From: Youngiibacter multivorans
GTDB lineage: Bacteria > Bacillota > Clostridia > Clostridiales > Clostridiaceae
DNA length: 53,476 bases
Direction: 5' to 3'
Assembly (NCBI RefSeq): GCF_017873395.1
Contig: NZ_JAGGKC010000029.1
Coordinates: 1-53,476 of the forward strand
In this document: positions 41,623 through 49,802 of the stretch, piece by piece
How the letters are laid out: each line of letters begins with the position of its first letter
How positions within the stretch are numbered: position 1 is the first letter of the stretch
Notes under the pieces: model-generated
Database searches by the model: none
Seen by the model: the letters and a program-made list of their open reading frames with translations, nothing else
What the model was told of the DNA's origin: nothing
Program-made: the position numbers and the translations under genes

Positions 41623-41954
41623 TTCTCGAGTTCTTTTTCTTCGCTTAATAGAAAAAGCAGGTCCTTTTTCAATTCTTCAAACTGACTGATTATAGTAGAC
41701 AAATTATTTTCAATGTTTTTTACTTGGACTTCGTTAGTTTTCCCATACTTATATGCTATAAGCCTTTCTGCAATAATGTTATAGCTCCAGCTCTCACTGT
41801 ACTTTTCATCATTCTTGATAGCAAAGCCTATCGGCAATAAATTGTTCCTCATACCAATGCTGACTGCCATAGGCGAGATTCCCAAATAATCTCCTGCAAT
41901 TTTACAGGTTATTTTTTTAAAGCTTCTAATTTCGTCATCTGAGTATCGCTTCAT
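41619..41954 (-). CDS. small HTH protein, first gene of the candidate defence operon
   Basis: This is a 111-residue protein with an N-terminal helix-turn-helix (SFKKITCKIAGDYLGISPMA, VSIGMRNNLLPIGFAI) like excisionase/MerR-type DNA-binding domains, a middle part (YSESWSYNIIAERLIAYKYG) and a C-terminal coiled coil (NIENNLSTIISQFEELKKDL). GGAGGTGATGAG lies directly before the ATG. It probably regulates the operon or is a DNA-binding adaptor. It overlaps the next gene by 4 bases. Confidence 0.6.
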   Translation of the reverse strand: MKRYSDDEIRSFKKITCKIAGDYLGISPMAVSIGMRNNLLPIGFAIKNDEKYSESWSYNIIAERLIAYKYGKTNEVQVKNIENNLSTIISQFEELKKDLLFLLSEEKELEK

Positions 41955-42192
41955 CTCATCACCTCCCTATATCGAAATACTATTAACTGAAATAAAATAG
42001 TCGGAATATTAAATTTGGACAAACTAACGATCTACAAATAATTTAAGCTTTCATTTATATATAACTTATCACAAATTCGATCTAGTTGAAATAACGGTTT
42101 GGAAACGAATTCATCAAACTATTAACTCATAACTGAAGTACTGAATATCAGTCCATCAGTTTCGCGTAAAAGTATGCCCCCCTATGCAAAAA

Positions 42193-42227
42193 GCACTAAA
42201 ATCGAGGTTTTCACCCAATTTTAGTGC
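42193..42227. repeat. 10-base inverted repeat near the island end
   Basis: GCACTAAAAT (42193-42202) and ATTTTAGTGC (42218-42227) are a perfect pair with a 15-base spacer. A second pair, ATACTAAT (42337-42344) and ATTAGTAT (42366-42373), lies on the other side of the rlmD-like fragment. Such pairs often flank recombinase arm or attachment sites. Confidence 0.6.
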
Positions 42228-42276
42228 CATTTTGATTATTTTTCGATTTCACCTAAATCCCCAAACAGCTTGGCGC

Positions 42277-42330
42277 TCAAGGCTTAACCCTCTCTATCAA
42301 GACAACTGTCTCAACATGTGTTTTGGCAAC
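42277..42330 (-). pseudogene. 3'-end fragment resembling rlmD/rumA (attachment-site candidate)
   Basis: The minus strand reads VAKTHVETVVLIERVKP-stop, without the rest of a gene. THVETVVL is the conserved end of the 23S rRNA (uracil-5-)-methyltransferase RlmD (RumA), whose 3' end is a known insertion target of phages and integrative elements. A lone fragment at the border between cargo genes and metabolic genes suggests an attL/attR scar. The other half should lie beyond the left edge of the window. Confidence 0.55.
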
Positions 42331-42708
42331 AAGAAGATACTAATACGCATAATTGACATACGCGCATTAGTATCCCCCACATTTGTCATAGCATCCTGAA
42401 TCGAATATCTCTTAATATCAGCATTTCATACTAGCATATTTCGAAATAAACCTTAATCAACAAGATTAGTAAAGAGTATATTTGTAACGCACTTAGAATT
42501 TGGATTAATTCTAGATTATACAAATTGCTAATATTGACATTTCGTAGGCCCCGAACTGCACAACAGCATACAAACCGAATTATTCTATGAAAAGCTTTTG
42601 TCTTATACTTATTATATCTTCATATTCTAAAATGCGTTTTAGTTCGCTTGTAGCTTTCTTTAGGTTTACTCTACACGAGAAAAGCTACAAAGTAGAAGGT
42701 TAGTAACT

Positions 42709-44007
42709 TTATATAGCTAATAGCTGAGGCAATGAAGTTGATAATGTTCTATACGCTAGTATAATTGTTACAGCAATGGTCAAAGCTCCAGCAATGTTCC
42801 AAAGATGAGTATTCTTAAATTTCCCCATACTTTTATTATTGGCCCCGAGCATTAGAATTGCGGCAGATAAAGGAAGCATAACTCCATTGAATGACTGAGC
42901 GAGTAGTATTACCGTAATAGGCTGGATTCCACTCGCAGTTATAGCATACCCGATTAGCATGACAACTATCCAGATTATCCTAAATTTCTTATCTTTGAGA
43001 TTTGTTGGCCATCGTAGAATTCCACATATTGCATATGCAGCACTCATAGGAGCAGAGAAGGCGGACGATATTCCTGCAGCAAACAATCCAGCACCAAATA
43101 CATATTTCGCCCAACTACCTAGTAGTGGTTCTAGTTGCTTTGCCATATCAAGTCCGGAGCTCACCTTAATCCCTTTACCAAATAATGCTGCACCAGTTAT
43201 TACAACACATAACGATATTATTCCAACAAAGAATAGGTTCAAATTTGTGTCAAACATGCTTTCTTTAATTGCATTATTTTTATTGCGTCCCTCATATCTC
43301 TTAGCGCATAAAGAAGAGTGCATGAAAAGCAAGTGAGGCACAACAGTTGTTCCAACCATCCCAATTGCTACCAAAATGGAACCTTTAGGTATAGTTGGCG
43401 CAAATCCAGAGAACAGCATTCTAAAATCAGGTTTAACAGCAATGGCAGTAAGCACAAAAATAATAACCATGAATACAATCAGAACTAGCATTATTTTTTC
43501 AATAAATGCTGATCGCCCTGTCCAGAGGACAATACTTGCTATTGAAACTATTACAGTGGCCCAAATCCAAGTAGGCATATCCACAATTGCTTTCAGTCCT
43601 AATACAGCACCTGACATATTTCCACTTTGAAATGCTGAGTTACCCACCCCAATCGCTAGAATTACAGCTGCTGCAAAAAAGAATCTGAGATACGAATCCT
43701 TATAGATATCATGAATTAATTCTGCAAGACCCTTCCCAGTTGCAATTCCAATTCTGCTCGATATGTTCTGTAAAACTAACGTTGCTATTACTGAAAAAAG
43801 TATAGTCCATACTAGAATGTACTGAAAATTGACACCAGCTAAAGTACACGCAGTTATTGTACCGGGTCCGATAATGGTAGCACTGACAATTGCACCAGGC
43901 CCTAAATTCTTTAAATAATCAATAATACTATATTTTTTATCTGGTTCAATAAGATTTACTTCGATATCACTGTCAATAACCTTTTTACTAGCTGTATTTT
44001 GGTTCAT
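42709..44007 (-). CDS. Nramp-superfamily transporter lacking metal-site motifs (YcsG-like)
   Basis: From the ATG at 44007 this encodes 432 residues with about 11 membrane segments and the LeuT-like Nramp fold (LGPGAIVSATIIGPGTITAC at segment 1, GMVGTTVVPHLLFMHS at segment 6). True Nramp metal transporters have DPGN and MPH here; this protein has GPGT and VPH, so Asp, Asn and the metal-binding Met are missing. B. subtilis YcsG is an Nramp-family protein encoded beside YcsI (DUF1445) and the 5-oxoprolinase genes. The transporter more likely imports the organic substrate of this operon than a metal ion. It is the last gene of the operon. Confidence 0.75.
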   Translation of the reverse strand: MNQNTASKKVIDSDIEVNLIEPDKKYSIIDYLKNLGPGAIVSATIIGPGTITACTLAGVNFQYILVWTILFSVIATLVLQNISSRIGIATGKGLAELIHDIYKDSYLRFFFAAAVILAIGVGNSAFQSGNMSGAVLGLKAIVDMPTWIWATVIVSIASIVLWTGRSAFIEKIMLVLIVFMVIIFVLTAIAVKPDFRMLFSGFAPTIPKGSILVAIGMVGTTVVPHLLFMHSSLCAKRYEGRNKNNAIKESMFDTNLNLFFVGIISLCVVITGAALFGKGIKVSSGLDMAKQLEPLLGSWAKYVFGAGLFAAGISSAFSAPMSAAYAICGILRWPTNLKDKKFRIIWIVVMLIGYAITASGIQPITVILLAQSFNGVMLPLSAAILMLGANNKSMGKFKNTHLWNIAGALTIAVTIILAYRTLSTSLPQLLAI

Positions 44008-44182
44008 TACAATCATCCTCTCTTCTATATGGAGTTTAATAGGTGTATGTAGTCTGTAACCAATTTAAATTAAGCAGTTCTTGTTTAAGTTTATTGTGAA
44101 TTACATATATCACCCACCTTAACTTTTTTATTAGAGCTCGTTTGACAATATAACTTGCGATAATTTTTTTGCAATTTCCTTC

Positions 44183-46105
44183 TTATAGATACGAATGCCC
44201 CGGTGCTCTCGCTAGTTTTTCTAAGTCCTTGATAGCATATTCCAATCCCAATTTTCTCAAGGTATCTGCTGTTGGGATTCCAGTACTTCTTTCCCAGCCA
44301 TGAACATCGTAATAGTTATCGAGTAATTTATCCCATCTTTCAATATCTAATACTGAACCTTTTGCTGATCCACTTTTAACAGGCTCTATCATCAATCTTT
44401 TCGGTGGATAATCATCCTTGCGTGTAAATCCAGCATGCGTATAATTAAATATTTTTTCTAGCGCTAGCAATGCTAACATCTGATTTTTAAATTTCTCTAC
44501 ACTAATAGGTATACCCGTAGTTGCTGTATATAGTTTCGCCATATCCTCAAAATCCATCATATGAATTTCCTGCCAATCACTAGAGAATACACATGTACCC
44601 ATACAACTACACATACGAGTCATTATCTCATAATGCATCACTAATTCAGGCTTACCATTATACTCAAGTGGTTGATTGTACGTCTTTATTCCAAATTTCT
44701 TCTCAGCAAATTCATGATCAGTTATGTCACCTGTTTCACAAAGAGGAGAACCTAGCACATGGCTTCCACCACGAGTTGATGTTACTGCCCCTAGGCCGTA
44801 TCCAATTATTGAACGAAGTACTTCATATAGATCATTACCCTTCAAGTGCATTGCATAGTATTTTGTATCTTCATTGAAGTATGTTGCAGCTCTTGCTACA
44901 CCATCAGCAAGCTTTGCCCCAGCGCCTTCACGGAATGCCATCATTTCGATTAACTTCAGCGCAATATCCTGATCACCAAAAACTGGAGTAAGACCATCAA
45001 AATCAGAACTCGACATTAATCCCTTTTCAACACATTCCATAGCCCAAGCTATTTGTTCCGCAACAACATCGATATCCATACCATAGTAGTTACATAACGC
45101 CGTCGCTTTGATACAAAATCCAAAATCAGATATATCCATTTTTGAACCAAAATTCAACGCAGAGTTAAATTGAGTCCCTTCCATTACAAGACCTGCATAT
45201 GGTCCTTCAGTTATCTTATACTGATTTTGACATCCTATTGTACAACCATAGCATGACGTCTGTACCACTCTATATTTCTCCGCAATATTTGAAGGTGCAA
45301 ATTCATCAGCCATTTCTTGAGAAATATTTAGATCCTGAGAATGTCGATAGTTATAACCACCATGTTTGTATTTACCAGGTGCACATGCCATAGCACCATA
45401 TTCAATAAAGCTTCTCATACCTGGAGTCTCTTCAAGTCTCCTATAAATGTCATCAACAGTATCGAAGAATAATTTCTTTTCACTAATGCTTACACTTCCT
45501 GTTCCTCTAACAGCGATGGCTTTGAAGTTCTTGGAACCAAGTACCGCCCCGAAGCCGTTTCTCCCGCACGTTCGATGTCTATCAACAGTCATACACGCAA
45601 ATCGAACAATATTTTCACCAGCCTGTCCAATCGCTAACGTGTTAATGTCATCTCCATGTACATTTTTAAGCAAATCATCAGTTTCCCAAACATCTTTTCC
45701 AACCAATTCTGAAGCATCTCTAATCTCGATTTGACCATCATCGATCCATAAATATACTGGTTTGTTTGAGTGACCTTCAAGTACTATATGCTCTAAGCCG
45801 GCATATCGTAACGCGTGGGCGAAAGCTCCACCTGCATTAGTCGACGCAATTCCCATTGTCATTGGACTCTTAGTAACAGCAGCGATTCTCCCTGCACCAG
45901 GGCAAAAAGAGCCTGTAAGCACACCAGTACTAATAATTACTTTATTGCCAGGATCGAATGGTCCCATCCAAGGTTTAACTTCATCATACAAAATTTTTGT
46001 ACCAACACCGATTCCACCAATCCATTCTCTGTATGGCTCTGTACTTTGCCACTTCAATTTACCCGTAGTTAGGTCAACTCGAAGCAATGTTTTACCTTGC
46101 TGCAT
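44183..46105 (-). CDS. aldehyde ferredoxin oxidoreductase family protein (tungsten/molybdenum bis-pterin)
   Basis: The 640-residue protein has the N-terminal domain (MQQGKTLLRVDLTTGKLKWQ, GGIGVGTKILYDEVKP, SFCPGAGRIAAVTKSPMT) and the [4Fe-4S] ligands Cys285-x2-Cys288-x3-Cys292 (SCYGCTIGC) with a fourth Cys in CSCMGTCVFS near residue 500. CMTVDRHRTCGRNGFGAVLG is the pterin-site region. Enzymes of this family oxidise aldehydes, or reduce acids or other carbonyl groups, in the cytoplasm with ferredoxin. It follows a ferredoxin gene, probably its partner subunit, in an operon with hydrolase genes. The substrate is unknown. Confidence 0.9.
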   Translation of the reverse strand: MQQGKTLLRVDLTTGKLKWQSTEPYREWIGGIGVGTKILYDEVKPWMGPFDPGNKVIISTGVLTGSFCPGAGRIAAVTKSPMTMGIASTNAGGAFAHALRYAGLEHIVLEGHSNKPVYLWIDDGQIEIRDASELVGKDVWETDDLLKNVHGDDINTLAIGQAGENIVRFACMTVDRHRTCGRNGFGAVLGSKNFKAIAVRGTGSVSISEKKLFFDTVDDIYRRLEETPGMRSFIEYGAMACAPGKYKHGGYNYRHSQDLNISQEMADEFAPSNIAEKYRVVQTSCYGCTIGCQNQYKITEGPYAGLVMEGTQFNSALNFGSKMDISDFGFCIKATALCNYYGMDIDVVAEQIAWAMECVEKGLMSSSDFDGLTPVFGDQDIALKLIEMMAFREGAGAKLADGVARAATYFNEDTKYYAMHLKGNDLYEVLRSIIGYGLGAVTSTRGGSHVLGSPLCETGDITDHEFAEKKFGIKTYNQPLEYNGKPELVMHYEIMTRMCSCMGTCVFSSDWQEIHMMDFEDMAKLYTATTGIPISVEKFKNQMLALLALEKIFNYTHAGFTRKDDYPPKRLMIEPVKSGSAKGSVLDIERWDKLLDNYYDVHGWERSTGIPTADTLRKLGLEYAIKDLEKLARAPGHSYL

Positions 46106-46119
46106 ATGTGAATTCTCCT

Positions 46120-46398
46120 TTATAGTCTGTTATTTTTTTCTGCCGTTACAATATCCGAAAGATGCTTCTTAAACTTAAATTTTGAACAATATTTTACACA
46201 AAGAGGCTCTTCGAGACCTCGGCACAAATCACAAGAAACTCTTTTACCGTCTTTGCCATTGAAAAATATCATAGGATAATTCCCTTCTGATCCCTTCTTA
46301 ATCTCTATGCTCGAACTACTTGGCTCAAATCTTCCTAAGTGATGATATGAGCAAACAGTCTCACAAACATGACAACCGATACAACCGTCATAAAACAT
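46120..46398 (-). CDS. two-cluster ferredoxin-like electron transfer subunit
   Basis: The 92-residue protein carries one complete [4Fe-4S] set CIGCHVCETVC (Cys6, 9, 12, 16) and a second set CDLCRGLEEPLCVKYC (Cys56, 59, 67, 71). This matches the iron-sulfur subunits (HycB/AorB-like) that go with AOR-family enzymes. It should pass electrons between the oxidoreductase and a soluble carrier. AGGAGG is 5 bases before the ATG, and the stop is 14 bases before the oxidoreductase start. Confidence 0.88.
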   Translation of the reverse strand: MFYDGCIGCHVCETVCSYHHLGRFEPSSSSIEIKKGSEGNYPMIFFNGKDGKRVSCDLCRGLEEPLCVKYCSKFKFKKHLSDIVTAEKNNRL

Positions 46399-46524
46399 AA
46401 AAACCTCCTATTTCTAATTTCTTCGATGATTTTATTTTGCTACCAGTATCCAAAACTTTGTTACAGTTACTGTATTCATGAATCTTACATTTCGCTCAAT
46501 AATTAGAGGATAATGTTAATCTAT

Positions 46525-47313
46525 TTATCCCTCGAATGACCTGAACCATTGTATAAAATCAACTAAATTTCCCACCATATTATCATGATAAGTTTTACCC
46601 ATTTCCTTGGAACCCTTGTCTGAAGCTGAAAAATTACCATTTGGTGCAAAATTCTTTTGCTGATAGCTATTCCAGAAAATCTCTACTGGAGGTTTACCAC
46701 CACCGAAAAGATCCTTTTTCATATAGTCGCCGAAAACATCCTCCAAATTCACATCTTCAGATGGTCGCTTATCTTCTTTTACAAGTCCTGGAAATTTGTA
46801 CATAACATGTGATATCTCCAGAACGCCAGCATGATGTTCAGTACTTGTACCTTTTAATTGACCAGCATTTGTGCACAAAAATAGGGGGTCGGTCAGAGCC
46901 ATTCGTACATGAGGTAATTCATATTGTTGTATTTCTCTGCATGCCAATGTAAGAGCTGGTAAATTTGTGCCTTTATGCCCATTTATTAGAATAAATTTTT
47001 TAAATCCATTGCGTTCCAAGGAGTGAACTATGTCCTTAATTACTGATATTAGAGTTGCTGGCCTCAAAGAAATTGTTCCAGGAAACTCCAAATGATGAGG
47101 CGAATCGCTAAACCACAGCGGCGGTGTAACAAGAACATTCGATTTTTTTGCAGCATCTTCAGCAATTGCAATTGCAGCATAGCTATCAACTCCAAGTGGA
47201 CCCGCTGGCCCATGTTGTTCTGTACTTCCTACAGGGATAATCGCAATATTATCATTCTTCAAATACTCAGCGACATCCTCCCATGTAATTTCATTCATCC
47301 AAACAGATTTCAT
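46525..47313 (-). CDS. creatininase-family amidohydrolase
   Basis: The 262-residue protein has the metal-site residues of the creatininase fold: IPVGSTEQHGP (Glu32, His34), LGVDSY (Asp43), NGHKG after FILI and STEHHAGVLE. The family cleaves cyclic amides such as creatinine, or 3-dehydro compounds and formamidopyrimidines (MftE, ArfB). In this operon it could open a lactam ring or cut an amide of the unknown substrate. It follows the CyuA-like gene by 18 bases, with GGAGGG before the ATG. Confidence 0.85.
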   Translation of the reverse strand: MKSVWMNEITWEDVAEYLKNDNIAIIPVGSTEQHGPAGPLGVDSYAAIAIAEDAAKKSNVLVTPPLWFSDSPHHLEFPGTISLRPATLISVIKDIVHSLERNGFKKFILINGHKGTNLPALTLACREIQQYELPHVRMALTDPLFLCTNAGQLKGTSTEHHAGVLEISHVMYKFPGLVKEDKRPSEDVNLEDVFGDYMKKDLFGGGKPPVEIFWNSYQQKNFAPNGNFSASDKGSKEMGKTYHDNMVGNLVDFIQWFRSFEG

Positions 47314-47331
47314 TTCTAACCCTCCGATTGT

Positions 47332-48660
47332 TTAATTGCAGCTTGAGATTAAGTTGTCATCATAATTGAAATATCCAATGCTACTTTCACCTAAGCTTAC
47401 CTTTCCGATCATAATATTTAGGATTTCCTTATCAGTATCTTTCATACCTACTCTCGCTACGTGTCCAATACTTTGTATAGTCTCTTCAATATTATCCTTA
47501 ACAATACCATCTCCAGATTGGAATGTTAATCCTCTCATGCTCATATTATGCGCCAGTATAGCTGCATCTACTGCAGAAGCTATTTTTGCAGCACATGATG
47601 GTTTAGCACCATCGCAAATAATACCCGAAACATTAGCCAATATATTAGTGATTGTCATCGATACCTTCTCAAAATCACCCCCACTCATGTAAGTAATTGC
47701 AGCACCTGCGCCACACGCAGCACTTACAGCACCACAAAATGCTGATAATCTACCAATAAACCTCTTTATGTGAATTGCCAATAAATTCGCCACAACAAGA
47801 GATCTTAATAATTTTTCTGTATCAACATTGTACTCATGTGCATATTCGATGACAGGTATAGAAACTGTCATTCCTTGATTCCCGCTACCCGATATAATTA
47901 CAACGGGTAAAGGGCATCCTCCCATTCTTGCGTCTGATCCTGCTGCTGCCTTTGCTTTAGCTCTGACCTCAATACTATTTCCAAAAAGATCAATTAATGT
48001 TTTCCCGACACTTGCTCCATAGCAATTATTAATGCCTTCGTTTGCTATATTGCTATTATACTTAATTTGCTTTTGAATTAGTTCTTCAATTTCTGATAAT
48101 TTTACGCTATCAGCGAATTCTAAGATATCCTTTACATTAAGAGTCGATTTGTCAATCGTTCTATTTCCATAATCAATTGAGTTATTTCTATAAATTATCT
48201 CATTATCATATTTAATTTCTGAAATGAATGTATGTTGATTCAAGATAGTAACTTCTGCTGAATGATTATTACTATATACTGTCGCCTTAATGTACAAGTT
48301 CTCAACATTTTCGTTAAGATTAAAAGAGAAAAAACCTTCCTCAATAAGCTTATTAGCTTTTGAGATATCGTCTGCTTCAATATTACTTAGTACTTCAAGC
48401 TCAAGCTTTGAATTTCCTGCTACTACTCCTAAAACTGCTGCAATATCAATTCCTTTTAATCCTCCTGAATTTGGCACAGTAACTCCCTTAACGTTTTTAA
48501 CAATATTCCCGCTACAGGTTACATTAATTTTTTCTGGAAATACACCCAATACGTCACGAGCTTTTGATGCTGCATAAGCAATTGATATTGGCTCCGTGCA
48601 CCCTAGTGCTAATATCATTTCACTTTTTAATATACTTAGAAAATTGTTTTCTTTTTGCAC
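47332..48660 (-). CDS. CyuA/YhaM (UPF0597) family protein, L-cysteine desulfidase or dehydratase-like
   Basis: From the GTG at 48660 (AGGAGG 8 bases upstream) this encodes 442 residues; longer frames run into the promoter at 48721-48749. The N-terminus LKSEMILALGCTEPISIAYA with Cys21 and the C-terminal GAVSAACGAGAAITYMSG and CDGAKPSCAAKIASAVDAAI carry the cysteines that hold an iron-sulfur cluster in serine dehydratase-like proteins. Relatives are L-cysteine desulfidase (CyuA/CdsB) and other ammonia-lyases. It is the first gene of the operon and probably eliminates ammonia, H2S or water from a substrate or its breakdown product. Confidence 0.85.
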   Translation of the reverse strand: MQKENNFLSILKSEMILALGCTEPISIAYAASKARDVLGVFPEKINVTCSGNIVKNVKGVTVPNSGGLKGIDIAAVLGVVAGNSKLELEVLSNIEADDISKANKLIEEGFFSFNLNENVENLYIKATVYSNNHSAEVTILNQHTFISEIKYDNEIIYRNNSIDYGNRTIDKSTLNVKDILEFADSVKLSEIEELIQKQIKYNSNIANEGINNCYGASVGKTLIDLFGNSIEVRAKAKAAAGSDARMGGCPLPVVIISGSGNQGMTVSIPVIEYAHEYNVDTEKLLRSLVVANLLAIHIKRFIGRLSAFCGAVSAACGAGAAITYMSGGDFEKVSMTITNILANVSGIICDGAKPSCAAKIASAVDAAILAHNMSMRGLTFQSGDGIVKDNIEETIQSIGHVARVGMKDTDKEILNIMIGKVSLGESSIGYFNYDDNLISSCN

Positions 48661-48720
48661 ATTAACGTCCTCCTGCCTATTAACACTCTCTGATAATATC
48701 AGTAGTATCTTATTGACCTT

Positions 48721-48756
48721 ATTATAAATTAGATCAATGTATACGTCAACATTGAT
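48721..48756 (-). promoter_or_regulatory. promoter and operator of the metabolic operon
   Basis: The minus strand has TTGACG (48749-48744), a 17-bp spacer and TATAAT (48726-48721), an almost perfect sigma-A promoter. The inverted repeat ATCAATGT/ACATTGAT (48733-48740, 48749-48756) overlaps the spacer and -35. It is a likely site for the divergently encoded GntR regulator. Confidence 0.75.
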
Positions 48757-48931
48757 TAGTGTATTTTTCACGCAATTCTCAAGATTTATTTTCTAAAATG
48801 AACTTATAGAATATGGTTGATAAATTTCACTCAATGAAATATGATATAATATACTATAACTTGAATCATGTAAACACTCATGAAAATCAAATAATGGATA
48901 TAGTACATCATTGGTGTATAAGGAGTTAAGT

Positions 48932-49582
48932 ATGAATTCTGAACTGAGTTTGAAGGAAAATATATATAATGGTATCCTTGAAAACATTTTCAATCACAAA
49001 TATAGAGCTAACCAAATTTTAAACGAAAAGTCATTAGTAGAGGAGTTCGGGTGTAGTAAATCTCCAGTACGAGAAGCATTGATTGCATTATGCAACGATA
49101 ATGTTCTTAGAAATATTCCAAGATATGGGTATGAAGTAGTTAAGTTAACTATGGATGATGTAAAAGAAATGTTGCAATTCAGATATTTTATTGAGAGTGG
49201 TATTCTAAAACTTTTCTATACTAAAATTACACCTAATCAAATACTAAAATTGCGTGAAATAGATGAACGATGTAACCTTTCACTCAATAGGGTTTGGGAT
49301 CATTGGGAGTGTAATACTGAATTCCATCTTAAGTTAATCTCATTTTCGAATAATGATTACATTTATGATGAGCTCCAACGTTGTATGTCAAGATTGAAGA
49401 GAGCATATGCTCAATTCTATTGGGATAAGTGGGATGAAAATGAGGTTCCACTAGATACTAAAAATCACAGTTCAATAATTGATCGCATAGAAAGCCGTGA
49501 TATCAATGGAATTATAAGTGCACTTAGAAAGGACATTGATGATTTTGCTGGTATGCAATTATCAGTTAACTTTGGAGATTAA
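48932..49582 (+). CDS. GntR family regulator, FCD subfamily
   Basis: From the ATG at 48932 (AAGGAG 5 bases upstream) this encodes 216 residues: an N-terminal winged HTH (KENIYNGILENIFNHKYRAN, SLVEEFGCSKSPVREALIAL, RNIPRYGYEVVKLTMDD) and an all-helical C-terminal FCD ligand domain (EMLQFRYFIESGILKLF, WECNTEFHLKLISFSNNDYI, ALRKDIDDFAG) with metal-binding Asp/His candidates. FCD regulators sense small acids or sugars. It is divergent from the operon 48660-42709 and convergent with the YcsI-like gene, so it probably controls both. Confidence 0.9.
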   Translation: MNSELSLKENIYNGILENIFNHKYRANQILNEKSLVEEFGCSKSPVREALIALCNDNVLRNIPRYGYEVVKLTMDDVKEMLQFRYFIESGILKLFYTKITPNQILKLREIDERCNLSLNRVWDHWECNTEFHLKLISFSNNDYIYDELQRCMSRLKRAYAQFYWDKWDENEVPLDTKNHSSIIDRIESRDINGIISALRKDIDDFAGMQLSVNFGD

Positions 49583-49690
49583 GTTAATATTTACACATGA
49601 ATTTACCTCTGGTTCCTTATTATGCTCACGTTTTTTGATTTGACAATAAATACGAGGTATGTTGTAACGCACAAACACTTAAAACTGGAA

Positions 49691-49724
49691 AGAAGATGGC
49701 CTAAATCAGAGCCATCTTCTTTTC
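49691..49724. terminator. bidirectional terminator between the regulator and ycsI-like genes
   Basis: GAAGATGGC (49691-49699) pairs with GCCATCTTC (49710-49718), followed by TTTTCC on the plus strand; an A-rich run precedes it for the minus strand. Confidence 0.8.
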
Positions 49725-49802
49725 CTATTTTATTCAATTTTTTACTCAGAAAATTCCTTTGTTTATTATTATTGAGTACTCATCAACAATTATTTCAAAA
49801 AT

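Larger units (their letters stand above)
41955..42708. other. intergenic boundary of the island
   Basis: Holds the presumed promoter of the minus-strand HTH operon at its left end and, from 42193 to 42373, inverted repeats around a fragment of an rlmD-like 3' end. To the right an 8-base inverted pair (42650-42657 with 42681-42688) may belong to the end of the metabolic operon. No gene. Confidence 0.5.

Noticed and set aside
44090..44115. ACATATATCAC near the Nramp gene, compared with the 39-base repeats
   Set aside because: Only about 12 bases match and the rest of the repeat is absent; a chance match in AT-rich DNA.
48793..48993. 66-residue minus-strand open frame across the GntR start
   Set aside because: It is antisense to the regulator's promoter and N-terminus, with AT-rich composition and no ribosome site.
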